From Isoetes taiwanensis (taxonomy: Eukaryota > Streptophyta > Lycopodiopsida > Isoetales > Isoetaceae), in NCBI GenBank assembly GCA_021234155.1, contig JAJEKV010000344.1, positions 62,001 through 126,000 of the forward strand: 64,000 nucleotides of DNA, read 5' to 3'. Below are positions 12,500 to 23,569 of the stretch, piece after piece; the stretch's first letter is position 1; each line of letters begins with the position of its first letter. Made by a program: the position numbers and the translations under genes. The notes beneath the pieces were generated by a model. That model did no database searches. It was not told where the DNA came from and worked only from the letters and a program-made list of their open reading frames with translations.

Positions 12500-14801
12500 A
12501 TGATTCTTAGACAATTCAGAACTGTTGCCCCTGCACCTACTCCTGCTCCAGCTGATGACAATCCACCTTCTAAGCCTAATATCATTAGACAAAGAAGACT
12601 TTGAAATTCAGCATTAGAAAAGCTGCTAGGCACTATGGAATCCCTCAAATCATAGTTAGAAATCCCATCGATCCGAGCCATCGGATCGCCATTCTGGGAA
12701 AGGACGAGCCCCTATATTAGGCTAGTTCCATTTCGCCCGGTTATCGGCGTCTTCTCCTGGGCACATTTTCTTCGTGCTCGTAGCTTCCCTCCCTTCCCAC
12801 CCCTCTTTGCGTGGCGCGTAATGCGTCTTTTTCATTTGTATTAGTATTGGTCCTTGCTCTTTTGTGGTTTTTTCACTTGTGGGTGTCGCTTTTGCCTTGT
12901 TCTTTGTTTCCTTGGCATTTTCCTGTGTTTTCTCCTTGCTTGGCGATCTTTGTTATTTCCACCTTGAGGGTGATGCATCTTTATATATCATGTTTTCCAC
13001 CATTGGGTGATGCTTTTTTCCACCTTGTCGTGGCTATCTTTTTGTTACGCTCTTTTTACGTAGATTTTTATGCCTTATCTCTTCCGGCTTTCTTGATCAG
13101 TTCTTTTTATGTCTAGGCTTGTTTCTCGACTCTTTCTGGGATTGTTTTGAGTTTTGGTCTTCAGAGTTTAGCTATCTTCCACCGGCTTTGGGGTCCTGCT
13201 TTGGTTTAAATTTCGTCATCCCTCGTTGTTACATGGGGTTTTTTAGCGGTTGTTTGGGGTCGTGCTTTTGGTTTGCCTTGGCGCTCGTCCAGGTTTCTCT
13301 GCTCTCTAGGCACCACATTCGAGGTTGGTGGCGACCATTTCTCATTAGGGTTTTCCTCGAAAACCCGAAAAGGGCGGGTTTTTATCCCGATGAGAACTTG
13401 TCGCCATTGCCCTCTTATCATGCCTTAGCACATTTTCTTTTTGGGGTAGTCCGATATTGTTCCTATGTTCGGCTACCCCCTCTCTTCTTATACATTGTAT
13501 CTCTGTGATTGCGAGTCGAATAAATTTGGCTCTATTCCTAAAACATTGACATTGGAAGAAGAGCAATACCTTGTTGAATGGTGCTTTCAATTGTGTGATG
13601 AAGGGAGGCCAGTAGAACGTAGGCATTTTGAGGCAAAAGTTTTAAAGATGGTTTGCCCGGCCCTAAATGGTGGCAAGGATTTAAAAGAAGACATTCTGAT
13701 GCGGTTTTAAGGTCTACTCAATATGTAGAGGTATCAAGAATGAGGGCTGTCACGAGCTCCAACTTCAAATTTCTATTCCATCCTTAAATCTATTTATGAC
13801 AGCCTGAACTTTGATGCCTCTTGTGTATGGAATTGTGATGAAGCTGGTGTTCAAGTAGGGCATAGAAACAATCCGAGAGTAATTGCAAAGAAGGGCACGA
13901 GAAATGTTACAGAAACTATCTCTACAAACAGAGAATGGCTCACTGTTTTATGATGCGTTAATGCACAAGGCGGAAAAATTCCTAACTTGTATCTTGAGGG
14001 ATTCTGACTTGCTTTTGGGTTGTGAACCTGGAGCTGTAATGTCTTTCCAGAAAAAAGCATGGATAACTGATGTACTCTTCCATGCTTGGTTGGATTACAA
14101 AAAAAAAATGCTCCAGGTGGTATCAGTTTAGAAAGACCACATTTATTAGTGTGTGATGGACATGGCTCACATGTCAATACTGTAACAATTCAGAAGGCAA
14201 AGGAGATGGGTCTCCACATACTCCAACTTCCTCCACATACATCACATAAACTTCAGCCCTTAGATGTTGCTTGTTTCTCTTCTTTTAAGTACCATTTCAG
14301 AATAACAGGGCTAGATTTATGCACTTGCAAATTGGGAAAGAGAAGAAGGAGCCAACAAAAGAAGATTTACCAATATTGGTTTCTCAATCCTTGCAAGATA
14401 GTTTGACCTCATCCAATATTACTTCTGGTTTCTTTAAAACAGGTATATCCATACTTACATTTGATTATAGCATTTACTTTTATTGATTTGAGTCTCATAC
14501 TTCATATGCATGTAAATTAGGTATCTGGCCTTTCAATGCATCTGTTGTTGCTTTAGATCCTTTTGCAGATCAGTTAGAAGCAAATGAGATGATCCAACAA
14601 TAGGTTGCAGCTACAGAATGTAATGCAGATGCCCCAAATTCAAGCGCAACCAATAATTCAGTTGCAGATGCACCAAATAATCCAATTGCAGCAGAAATAT
14701 TAGATTATGTTGTGGCAAAGAATGGCCTTGTGATACTAGCATTAGCAGCTGCTTCTCCTACAGCAGTTGATAAGCATGTTGCTCCTGTAGTAGTTGGGTA
14801 A
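12500..14801 (+). pseudogene. pogo/Tigger-like DDE transposase pseudogene
   Basis: The conceptual product matches the CENP-B/Tigger class in order. An N-terminal helix-turn-helix reads SIRKAARHYGIPQ (about 12613-12652). A CENP-B-type second HTH reads PKTLTLEEEQYLVEWC (13537-13584). The DDE_1 catalytic core has VWNCDEAGVQ (13826-13855), LLVCDGHGSHVN (14145-14180), then LPPHTSHKLQPLDVACF (14227-14277). The tail TSGFFKTG/IWPFNASVVA spans a 78-bp GT-AG intron (14443-14520). The frame is broken by a repeat inserted between the two HTH parts (12661 to about 13505) and by several stops and shifts in the core, so the copy is dead. Both visible catalytic aspartates (CDEAG, CDGHGS) remain. The tail after 14590 is Ala/Asn-rich. 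I did not find terminal inverted repeats with TA duplications. Confidence 0.8.
12661..13505 (+). repeat. Inserted T-rich repeat, copy a (splits the pogo transposase)
   Basis: It begins AATCCCATCGATCCGAGCC and continues GGGAAAGGACGAGCCCCTATATTAGG, and it matches 37257-38101 along its whole length and 30073-30200 at its start. It ends near TTATACATTGTATCTCT, after a 7-bp-stem hairpin (GGGGTAG..CTACCCC). The stretch CCTATATTAGGCTAG near its start resembles a TATA-containing promoter, and the GGGTTTTCCTCGAAAACCC tract near 13350 resembles LTR R/U5 sequence. Hydrophobic open frames here are a by-product of T-richness. The element class is unresolved. Confidence 0.6.
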
Positions 14802-15632
14802 AAGCATGAAAGGGTGTCTATAAATGTAGCCCTTTTTGTATATATACATATGTACCGAATGAACATTTTTGGAATAACTGTCATCATGATCCGCTAGTAA
14901 CTGCCATGATTAATGCTATCCACCACTCTGAAACCGCACCATTTTCGGATTTTGAAATTCTTTACCAAATTCTTTCCTGGTTTGCCTCTCATTCACTATC
15001 CCGTCCCTGCCTTCTCTGCTTGAATTCCGATCACGAATTCTTCACCTAGCTATGGCCCCAAAACGCCCCCAGATCAGTGCTTGCTCATCACCACAGTCCA
15101 AGCAAGAAGCCAGTGCTTCCGGCAGTGGAATCTTACCTCCAAGGAGTTTACGTTTGGGTTCAAAAGCCCCATCATTTCTGGAGCTTTTGAATTTATTCAA
15201 ATGGAACATACAGCTTGCACGAGCGCTGCTTCTACTATTCTTTCTTGTTCCTGTAATACCTGTTTCCTATTAAAAAAAACTTGCTCAGGACCTGCGGTTA
15301 CCTCGTTTAAAGAGAGATTACCAATCCGACAGCATCTAAGCTTTTTGCATGCTCTTGTAGCTTTGTTTTAGCACCCAATCTAATAGTCCGATTCTTTACT
15401 AGGTTTTGCTAGCTTGATTCAACCTGCTCGGACCAGTGGTTAAGGGAGGCCAACCCTCCTGTCTCATGGATCATGGCAAAATAACCCTCTCGGCCTGCCG
15501 GCCTCGAGGGTTATCTGCCATAATTCCCTCAAGGGGAGGGTTATCCTCCTCTTCCTTCCTTATGAGCTATTTGATTGAGAAAGATTCTTCGTACCAGCGT
15601 CTAAACTAGGTCCTTGCAGATCCTTCATAAGA
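14802..15632 (+). other. No supported gene; unrecognised short frame and a hairpin
   Basis: A short frame at 15052-15273 starts MAPKRPQISACSSP in a plausible start context but shifts to another frame after about 40 residues and matches no family I know. A strong hairpin occupies 15481-15514, with ATAACCCTC pairing with GAGGGTTAT and an inner GGCC/GGCC stem, followed by another GAGGGTTAT at 15536. Nothing else is recognisable. Confidence 0.3.
15481..15514. repeat. Perfect-arm hairpin (ATAACCCTC..GAGGGTTAT)
   Basis: Nine-base perfect arms plus an inner GGCC..GGCC stem with a TGCC loop and two mismatches, 34 bases in all. A second GAGGGTTAT follows at 15536. It may be a MITE remnant or a local structure-forming repeat; no function can be assigned. 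Confidence 0.5.
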
Positions 15633-16967
15633 CTACACATCAGATGCATCAGAATCTTGTATAACATCAAATGCATTAGAATCCTGAATAAACGATGCCA
15701 ATAGCTTCCTAAAATCCATGGCCCATTCTTGTGCATCAGAAGCAAGCAAGAAGCAAGCAACGATCCTAAACAAAACATCAGAGGAATCGGCCTCACCAAT
15801 GGCAAACAATAAATAGAAAAATCTAATACAAAAAAATCTTTGTTGCACTAATTATAGAAGCCTTGCTGTAGACCCACAATCTAATTCGTAGATTCCATTT
15901 GCTGGCAGGAAAGAAATAGCGATAGACATGCCAATCTCGAACTTTAGTATTTGGAATTGAGATGCATAGGCGGAAAGAAAAACGACTGCAAATTTCGAAG
16001 GAAACCTTCTGTCCACCACAGGAGTGCCCTTAAGTTTCTTGTCAGTAAAGTGGCTTAAATCAAACCGTCGAATCAAAATTCTACTTCAAACCCCCACTAT
16101 ACTTGTCATTTTTGCCTATATAGGATGTTTGAACAAAGGTAATTATCTCCAGATATAGCTTGATGTATCTGATCTAACAGCAAAAAATAGAAAGTATGGC
16201 AATGGATCATTAGATGTGCTGCTCAGTGCTTATTCTTATGCAATCTCTAGAGCCAAATTATGTCTATCTATTCGCAACTTTGATAGTTACTAATGTAACA
16301 ACCCCATTCATAACTAAATGCTAACATTACAACCCGCCTTATTCTCTAGAGTTTCTAGAAGGATTATGCATACCAAAAGTGTTAACAAATAGAAAGCTAG
16401 ACTTCAAATAGTTTGACAGATGAGTTTGCAGTGAGAAAGAAAGAAAATCATTTAATATGTGAACCAAAGATTACCATTTAGCTCCCGACCAAGCAGACAT
16501 TACTGGCTCTAACCTAAAATACTATGCTCTGTTGCCTAGGCTGAATCTGTTTTCCAGTCTTTAATTTCAAGATGGGTATTTTAATCTGCAGCTAGAGGTT
16601 TGACTGCAAATGCGTTTGATTTTCTGTATATTGTCACTGCAGGGATTCTTATTCTGAGTATAGGTAACAACAATTTCTGCCAATATAATTATCTCGATAT
16701 CCTCGGTTGCAAATCTATGCAGACGTATCTGGATTGCTAGTGCTTGCTTAGGCTGGATTTGTTGCCTAGGCTTACAGTTGAATGCTAACACAGTAGAAAA
16801 TGTCCTACTCCAAAATGTCCTACGCAATGCAAGAAATGTGAACCCAACAAATTCGGCCAGTTTTTAATGTGCCCACAAATCCTATCACCTTTTATTTTGC
16901 TCTGAGAAAGTCGATTTGCTCTAGGAATGGGTTCTAATACCACAGCCACCATAGCCTGAGCTTCCAT
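15633..16967 (-). pseudogene. Unrecognised gene fragment, copy 3 of 3 (most complete)
   Basis: On the minus strand this carries, in order, a possible start MEAQAMVAVVLEPIPRANRL (16967), a shared block with FNCKPRQQIQ (near 16780), a 74-residue frame at 15852-16076 containing KGTPVVDRRF and SQFQILKFEIGMSI and ending DCGSTARLL, and a C-terminal stretch SDAQEWAMDFRKLLASFI..DSDASDV ending at 15633. The pieces lie in different frames, so it is either a multi-exon gene or a pseudogene. Partial copies at 2972-4095 and 4340-4770 preserve the same order. Conservation of protein-like blocks across three copies suggests that the ancestor was coding. I do not recognise the family. Confidence 0.45.
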
Positions 16968-16969
16968 GA

Positions 16970-17375
16970 AAAACCTAACTAATATCTTACCATCTGATTT
17001 GCCGACTGAAGAGCCACAGACAAATTACTAAACTAAGATGAAGCATGATTCCTAACGCTGACCAAAAAAGATTCGAACCACCTTAAGTTATGCTCCTATA
17101 TTCACAAAATGCTGAGCTTTAGCAGGCCACCCGATCCTTCCCAACCCTAGCGAAACTATAGCAAAACCTTGCGAATACACTTATACATGGGGTTATGGCA
17201 TATTTAAATGATGGCAAACAATCCCCCTTGTATACGCATTTTCAAAAAGCAATTTGACCCCTTTGTGTATAGATATTGCTCTAGGTCAGTGCTTAAAAAC
17301 ACTCCTAATTCTTAAATATATATATGAACATGGTATAAAGTAAAACACCTCTGTTGAACTCCCATGGGTTATATG
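16970..17375. other. Intergenic DNA up to the LTR element
   Basis: No open frame of note and no recognised repeat. The last five bases (ATATG, 17371-17375) are the left target-site duplication of the retrotransposon that starts at 17376. Confidence 0.5.
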
Positions 17376-17585
17376 TGTTAGAATATAGGTTATGATGATC
17401 ATATAGATCAAGGATTGATGACATGGCCTGAGCCATGTGACCACACTGAGGTGGCAATCCCAGTAATAGGAGGAGTCGTGTCCTTAGATGTAGAGGTGTG
17501 TCTATATATGTTTTGTATGCCACGTTTGGCTCATACACATTATTCAATCTCATCTACGTATTCTTCACCATTCTAGAACTTCACA
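17376..17585 (+). repeat. 5' LTR
   Basis: 210 bases, starting TGTTAGAATATAGG and ending CTAGAACTTCACA. The last 70 bases (TTTGGCTCATACACATTATT and following) recur nearly identically at 24795-24868, and the GTCGTGTC..GGTGTGTCTATAT segment recurs at 19628-19658. Confidence 0.8.
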
Positions 17586-17600
17586 TGGTACCAGAGCCTG
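17586..17600 (+). promoter_or_regulatory. Primer-binding site for tRNA-iMet
   Basis: TGGTACCAGAGCCTG follows the LTR directly and closely resembles the TGGTATCAGAGC site used by most plant copia-type elements, which pairs with the 3' end of initiator tRNA-Met. Confidence 0.75.
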
Positions 17601-17626
17601 TAGGATCTTGATCTTGGGACCTAAGT

Positions 17627-18244
17627 ATGGAGGAGAAACCGGATAGAGATACAAGAAAACCGCCTACAGAAGAGAGGACTTCAAGGAAGAAGAAATGGAA
17701 TGCTATATCTCAGATTTTGAAGGTATTTAAATTAAAAGTCAAAACTGGCATAACTGCATGTTTTGCTATTTCCTTCTATATTCTGGAAGAGGGGCCGGAT
17801 AATGCCAGGAGCAATGGGTTTTGCATGGATTTTACATCATTTAAGGAAGCAAAGTGTTGCATAGAATGGTCAGCATGCTATGCTAGACAAAAGGATGTGG
17901 CAGAAGAAATTGAGGAATGCAAAATATTTACCCACGAGATTGAGAAGGCGGAAGGGTCAGAGACGAACCTCCCTATGGATGATGTTGGAAATTTGGGGCC
18001 AAATTTGGACTCTGAGATCAAGAATAGGGTCGCAGGAATTGCCTCAGAAGATGGTATTGATACCTCAAGATTCAAAATTGAGGAACAAATGGCAGGCCAT
18101 ACAAAAGAGGGTGCAAAGGAGAAAATAGGGGAAGCAGAGCAGGAAGAGAGACAGAGACTTTACCCATTCCATAAGTTTGGTATAATGCCCAATTCTGATA
18201 AGCGAGACCAATGTTCTTCAACTTTAGAAAATGCGGGGGCTTAA
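17627..18244 (+). CDS. Unrecognised 205-residue protein inside the LTR element
   Basis: The frame starts 41 bases after the primer site with MEEKPDRDTRKPPTEERTSR, the place where gag normally starts. It is hydrophilic, basic at the N-terminus and acidic later, with a short hydrophobic patch (TACFAISFYILEEG, about residues 45-58). No zinc knuckle (CX2CX4HX4C), protease DTG or reverse-transcriptase motif is visible. The stop is followed in the same strand by further open frames at 18231-18431, 18484-18774, 18937-19212 and 19190-19489, which together nearly fill the internal region. This may be a degraded gag, a captured host sequence, or a genuine cargo protein; I cannot tell which. Confidence 0.4.
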   Translation: MEEKPDRDTRKPPTEERTSRKKKWNAISQILKVFKLKVKTGITACFAISFYILEEGPDNARSNGFCMDFTSFKEAKCCIEWSACYARQKDVAEEIEECKIFTHEIEKAEGSETNLPMDDVGNLGPNLDSEIKNRVAGIASEDGIDTSRFKIEEQMAGHTKEGAKEKIGEAEQEERQRLYPFHKFGIMPNSDKRDQCSSTLENAGA

Positions 18245-19489
18245 GCGAACCCCCTTGGTGGTAACAGCGAGACCATGCGAGGTTTTTGATAGGCGTCTAT
18301 TTGGGCTGCCAAAGAGTTATCGGGGAAAAGTTTGTGAGTCACGGGAAAAGGCCAAAACATTAGTTTCATGCGTGCATTTTGCAAAACCGGGATGGGAGCG
18401 ACATTGGAGATATGAAGAAGGACCAACATAGAGGCGGTGAAAATTGTTGCAAAAGAGGTTAAAATTGAAGAAGACCATATCTCATGTGCCCGGTTGCATG
18501 CAATTCACGGTTCGATTATGTCCCACAAAGACCCATTGAGGCCACAATGCTGAAAATCCGGTGCGGATGGAGACTACCACGGGGAATCTTTGCTCAAAAG
18601 AGCCAAAAAGACTATCGGGATAATGCTCAAAAGCAAAGGATATCTTGTCTTAGGATACAAGAAGGGAAGGATAATGCGGTTGAGCCCGCGGATGTGGATG
18701 AGATTGCGATGTTGAATGGCAGAAGATTGTTAGAAGGATTAATTGACGCGGGCCTAAAGGCCACAGGAATTTAGCGAATGCCCGGCAAAGATCAATGCTA
18801 ATATCATCAAAGAGGGCGAGAATTCCAACTTGAAATTGACCCACTGTAGGAAAAACCTTCTGGAGTAATTATCGGAGATGCCAATATCAAGGGAGGGCCC
18901 AAGCTCACGAGTTCAAACATAATTGGAGCATTCCAGGTGCATTTCCCTTTTATTAAAAATGGACGTCCAATTCTCAGAGATATAGGCCACACTATGAGCT
19001 GCCAGAACATGACAATGAATTCTAGCAACTGCTCAAGGGAGGGAAATCTATATAATCTATATGTGAGCAGTCTAGAAAATGCCAATCATGCTGCATCAAC
19101 ATGTCAAGATCAATTCCATGAGCGTGAGAAGAATGCGAAGAGAGATGAAGTTTTTGGAATGGAGAAACTGACTCATACAACCACAAAGGATGCAACAAGG
19201 AAATGTTTATGATCTTTTACATGATTTTGCAGATGATGCTATGATGTTTGAAATTATTGTACAACATATTAGCCCTGAATCATTGCTTATGGCAACCATA
19301 AACATGGCTGATAGAGAGCAGCCGATAGCTCCAAAAGTTTGCATAAACAAACTGCCGGGGATGAAATCCAAGATGAAGGCCATTGTTCCAAATTTGAAGA
19401 ACAAGAATAATATTCAGAAGAAAACAAGGAGATGTCGAAGGACCCAACGATGGCTCACTTATGCACCCGGACATGACGATTTTGGATGA
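18231..19489 (+). pseudogene. Chain of broken plus-strand frames in the LTR element
   Basis: Four open frames follow one another on the coding strand: 18231-18431, 18484-18774 (with DAVEPADVDEIAMLNGRRLL-like spacing), 18937-19212 and 19190-19489 (FADDAMMFEIIVQHISPESL, and a basic tail KTRRCRRTQRW). The frames change between them, as expected of one decayed long ORF. No retroviral domain was recognised. The stop at 19489 lies 23 bases before the 3' LTR. Confidence 0.3.
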
Positions 19490-19499
19490 TGGAGCTGTA

Positions 19500-19512
19500 G
19501 TTTGAGGGAGGG
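19500..19512 (+). promoter_or_regulatory. Polypurine tract
   Basis: The tract GTTTGAGGGAGGG abuts the TG of the 3' LTR at 19513, the usual plus-strand primer position. Confidence 0.7.
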
Positions 19513-19658
19513 TGTTGATATATGTAATATATAGTCAACCTCCACCTCATCATCCATAGCCACGTCATCTGCCTCTAAGGCTATGACATGGCAATCTACA
19601 TAAGCAGTCGTGTCTATTCATTTAGAGTCGTGTCGTTTAGTAGGAGGTGTGTCTATAT
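19513..19658 (+). repeat. 3' LTR, first part
   Basis: It starts TGTTGATATATG right after the polypurine tract and shares CATGGCAATC, GTCGTGTC and GGTGTGTCTATAT with the 5' LTR. LTR similarity stops after CTATAT (19653-19658). The same six bases occur at 24775-24780 where LTR similarity resumes, a possible target duplication of the nested insert. Confidence 0.65.
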
Positions 19659-21159
19659 GAAGCTATTGCATGGGGTTTACGTCTTATTATGAGATGGATG
19701 CTCTAGTGAATTGGCCAGATTAGATATGGGGAATATACGAGGTATATGCCCTCTAGTGCGATCCCATGCGTGCGTCATTGCGCAATGGGGTCAAAGCGGG
19801 CCGATGTGGCTCTATTTTCAAGGGCCCCTTGACATCCATTGCCAGTAATTTAGATGTGATTTTGACCTCAACATAGCAAGCTGGCCTGTTGCACTAAAGC
19901 GAGGACGGCCGGAAGCTTCTAAAGACGTCTCCAATGGGGCTTGTGCCACAAGCTTCCCTGGAACAGTACCGGATTGGGCTTGCTGATCACCTGCAAAGGG
20001 GAAGCTGTATGTCCAAATGAAGATGGCTGTTGTAAAGTTTACAGAAGAGATAGTTTGGAAATGAACCACTAGAAACATTTATCTTTGCCCTCAACTATTA
20101 CCACATGCTTGTGCTTGAAAAAATCTGAGGCGGGGACTTCCCTCTTGTACAATAAGAAACACTGTACGCCAATTCTGTTAACAAAGATTAAGAGTTTACC
20201 TGATAGGATGAACTCAAGTCACAACTTAAGTCTGGCAAGTTAAGTGACAGAAATGAAGACAATGAACTAAAAAAGAAGCGGTGGAAATATTCGCTAAAAC
20301 AAGACTTTCTGTAAGTTGCTATTACTATTATGGTTGATGGGCAATTGGTAGGCGCGAGGGTTTCTCCCACAAGCTTCCACGATCTGATGGATTGAAGCTG
20401 ACTAGCATGATACGGCGGCCGTCAAATGAGGGCTTCTTGAGCACACCGCAAAGAAGATGGACAAACAAGCTAGGAGGATTTGAACCCCACGCCCGCAATT
20501 TTTCCATCCTTTTTTAACTCTCATATGCGATCATGCACCAATGAGCAGCCGGAAGGAAGAGAATTACCTAAGTTTCATTGGCTTTGCATGAAATTGCTAA
20601 TCCACAAAGTGCATGAGTTCGGATAACAAGAGCTTAACAAGGAAGAGCAACAAGAAGATACCAATGAAGAAGAGCAACAAAAGGCGGGGCCATATAAATC
20701 GCGTAAAAGCCGGAGTTATGTAGCGGAGGCACGTGGAACCCAGCCATACCATCCCCTTCCGGCCCATGCACTTTTGTCTGTAGCCCTAGTAAGCACCTTT
20801 GTCTCCCTTTCCCTCCTGCCCTAGCCCGCACGGTGGTAAATGCCCATGGCCAGTTGATGCAGCCCACTTTTTTTCCCCTTTCTTGAGGGGCTGATAACAT
20901 ACGTTATCCACCCTCCTTTCACTTTCTAAAATAAGTTAAGCTTAGAACTTCGGTGGTGGTGGTCGACCTAAAAGAAAAAACCTTCCCTAAAAGCGGGGGT
21001 TCTAAAGATTCCTTATTGCCCTATTTTCATACTCTTTTTAATACAATACGCCCCTTAAACCATGTAAAAAGTAAGTATTTAATTAAAGTGGGACAAATCT
21101 CGAATTTTGGGACTCGGTTTGAAAATGGGACAAATTTTTTACATTGAATCGTTGTTAGA

Positions 21160-21480
21160 TCGGGGGGAGGGGAAGGGAAGGGGAGAAGTTGGGGAGAAGT
21201 TGAGAGAAGTAATGGAAGGGGATAAGTTAGAAGAAAGGGGGAGGGAGGAAGTTCAAAAGGGGGTTGAGAAGAGGGGGGCAAGGGGAGGTGAGAGGAGGGT
21301 GCAAGGGAGGTGAGTTCGAAAAGGAAAAAAAGAAAGGGGGCAAGGGGAGGTGAGTTAGGAAGGGGTGAGAAGAGGGGGCATGGGGAGGTGAGTTCGGAAG
21401 GGGGTGAGAAGAGGGGGCAAGTGGGAAGAGTTGGGGAAGAGATGAAGGGGAAGGGGAGAGGGAAAACCAAAATAGTAGGG
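21160..21480 (+). repeat. Purine-only minisatellite
   Basis: Around 300 bases are almost entirely A and G on the plus strand. A unit of about 40 bases (GGGGAGGTGAGTTCGGAAGG then GGTGAGAAGAGGGGGCA) repeats roughly four times at 21270-21425. The glutamate/lysine/glycine-rich frames here are artefacts of composition. Confidence 0.8.
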
Positions 21481-23124
21481 GAATATATCCCTTGAGATTA
21501 AAAATGATAATATTAAAATATAATTAATAATTAATTTAATTAAATATAAAATAATTTAATAAAAAATATAAACCCTGTTCTCGACTAGTGAGTCGAGAAT
21601 TGATAAGTCTTTCCTCTGAAAGCAATTGGACCCAAGTGCCCCGAGAAAATTTGGAGTGGCTAGATTTTTCACCGACATCCCGAATATTGATCCGCCAATA
21701 TGGAATAAAAGCGTTTTGATTTTATGAGTGCCCTCGGCGCTTGGAACCTTGCAGTCGATTTTCCCTCTTGGAAATTCAGCTTGCTTTTTGAGGGGCTCTT
21801 TTTACTCCATACGCACCGGACAAAGCAGGGGACTCAACTCTCGAGCCACGTTGCCCATAACGGATGAGAGACAGGGGATTGAGAGCTAAAAAAGACAGGG
21901 ATTGAGAGCTAAAAGGGGTAAGCGAAGCAGTGGGGAGGGAAAGGCGGCTGAGAGACGCCGCGAGGGGAATCCGGAAGGATCGTGGAGTGGGCGGTGTGTG
22001 TATGAAAGAGATCCGCAAGGAAGCTTGAGAAGGGCAGAGTGAGCGAGAAGAGAAAGCAGTGATTCGGTCCGTAACGGTGCTTAATTTTGTCGAACAATGG
22101 GCTCACAAATTATCTGTGGCAGACCGGTGGGTTCTGAGATTCTTTAGAATACAACAGTTTACATATTAGGAATAGTCGTAGAGCCCTTTCTTTGAGTGCT
22201 TAGACAAATCCGCCTTTTTTCACGTACACTAACCGCCAGCTGTGGGAGCAAGGAGAATTAAGCCTGATTGCCAAACTCAGAAACGGGAGAGAGATGAAGA
22301 TCAAACTGTAGAAGTCGGATTCTCGCAGGAACCGAAGCATTTGGCGAGATCAGGCAGGGGCATATCGTGGGGTGCAGAGGCGGATCAGGCAGGGCCGGAT
22401 TTTGATTCCAATCTTGGACCGAATCAATCGCATCTCCTTTATATCTCTCGCTTTTCTCAAAGGCTGGAGATGGAGCACCATCTTGGGAGTTGCTACACCG
22501 CTAGGTCCACTGCAAAGCAGAGATCTACTGTAAGGAAGTCCGCGGGGAAGTGCTATAGCGCTTATCTTGAGAGATCATTTTGTAAGGGAAGTCCGCTTTG
22601 AAGCGCTATAAGTGCTTATCTTCAAGAAACGTTTCTCGACAAGAATAAGTTTGAAATGAGGCGATGCACATGGCTAGCAAAAGGAATGAGGGCCATACCG
22701 CCTAAATTTGCTCCGCCATAGCCATTAAGAAGCTCATCATTCCTTTTCGACGGGATTAGCGGTTGTAGTCTGCCTAGGAACCAGTGGTTTCTCCTTTCCA
22801 AGTGGTACAATAGGATGCTGCGGCACAAAGGTGTGTACCAAATTTCAAAATTCAAATATTGGGGGGAAAAAAGGGCGGGGTATAGAAACAATTAAATAAG
22901 TCACGTAGAGTGAGTTTTGAAGTTGTCATAATATTTGAATAAAGCATTTATTATTAGTTGTAAGGGTAAGTAGGGTAAATTATTTTTCGGTTGTTATAAT
23001 GTGCATTATAGGTGCATATGATGTCCATTAGATAAATACATGGGGAGGGGTTATTTATCATAAAAAATACGTAGGAAATTTATGGGGAGGGTAATTTTTC
23101 ATAGAAAATACATAAAATATTGTG

Positions 23125-23490
23125 TTTATTAAAAAATACATGGTATAGTATAGTGTGTGATAATACTAATGTGTGCTAGTATAAAATGCTAATGTGTGCT
23201 AATACTAAATGTGTGCTAAAACTAATGTGCGCTAAAACTAATGTGTACTAATGTATAAAAATGCTAATGTGTGCTAATACTAATTGTGGTAGTATAAAGT
23301 ACTAATTGTGTGCTAATACTAATTGTGGTAGTATAAAGTACTAATTGTGTGCTAATTGTGGTAGTATAAAGTACTAATGTGTGCTAATTAAGGTGTGCTA
23401 GTATAAAATTGCTAATGTGTGCTAATACTAATGTGTGCTAGTATAAAAACAATTGTTAAATACTAATGTGTGCTAAATACTAATGTGCTG
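23125..23490 (+). repeat. GTGTGCTAATACTAA minisatellite
   Basis: Variants of the 15-base unit GTGTGCTAATACTAA, alternating with TAGTATAAA spacers, repeat some twenty times with different spacer lengths. There is no coding potential. Confidence 0.85.
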
Positions 23491-23569
23491 TGAGAAAAAC
23501 AATAAACTATGGTGTGATAGAATAATAAACTATGGTGGAAAATTAGAAAGGCCCTCAAAACTTGCGTTT

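Noticed and set aside
12811..13508. Membrane-protein-like frames
   Set aside because: Hydrophobicity comes from the T-rich repeat; the same frames recur at 37410-37855 in another copy of that repeat.
20480..20515. B-box-like GGTTCAAATCC on the minus strand
   Set aside because: No A box at the correct spacing and no cloverleaf.
21027..21470. 147-residue Pro/Ser/Leu-rich frame on the minus strand
   Set aside because: It is the complement of the purine-only minisatellite and has no domain.
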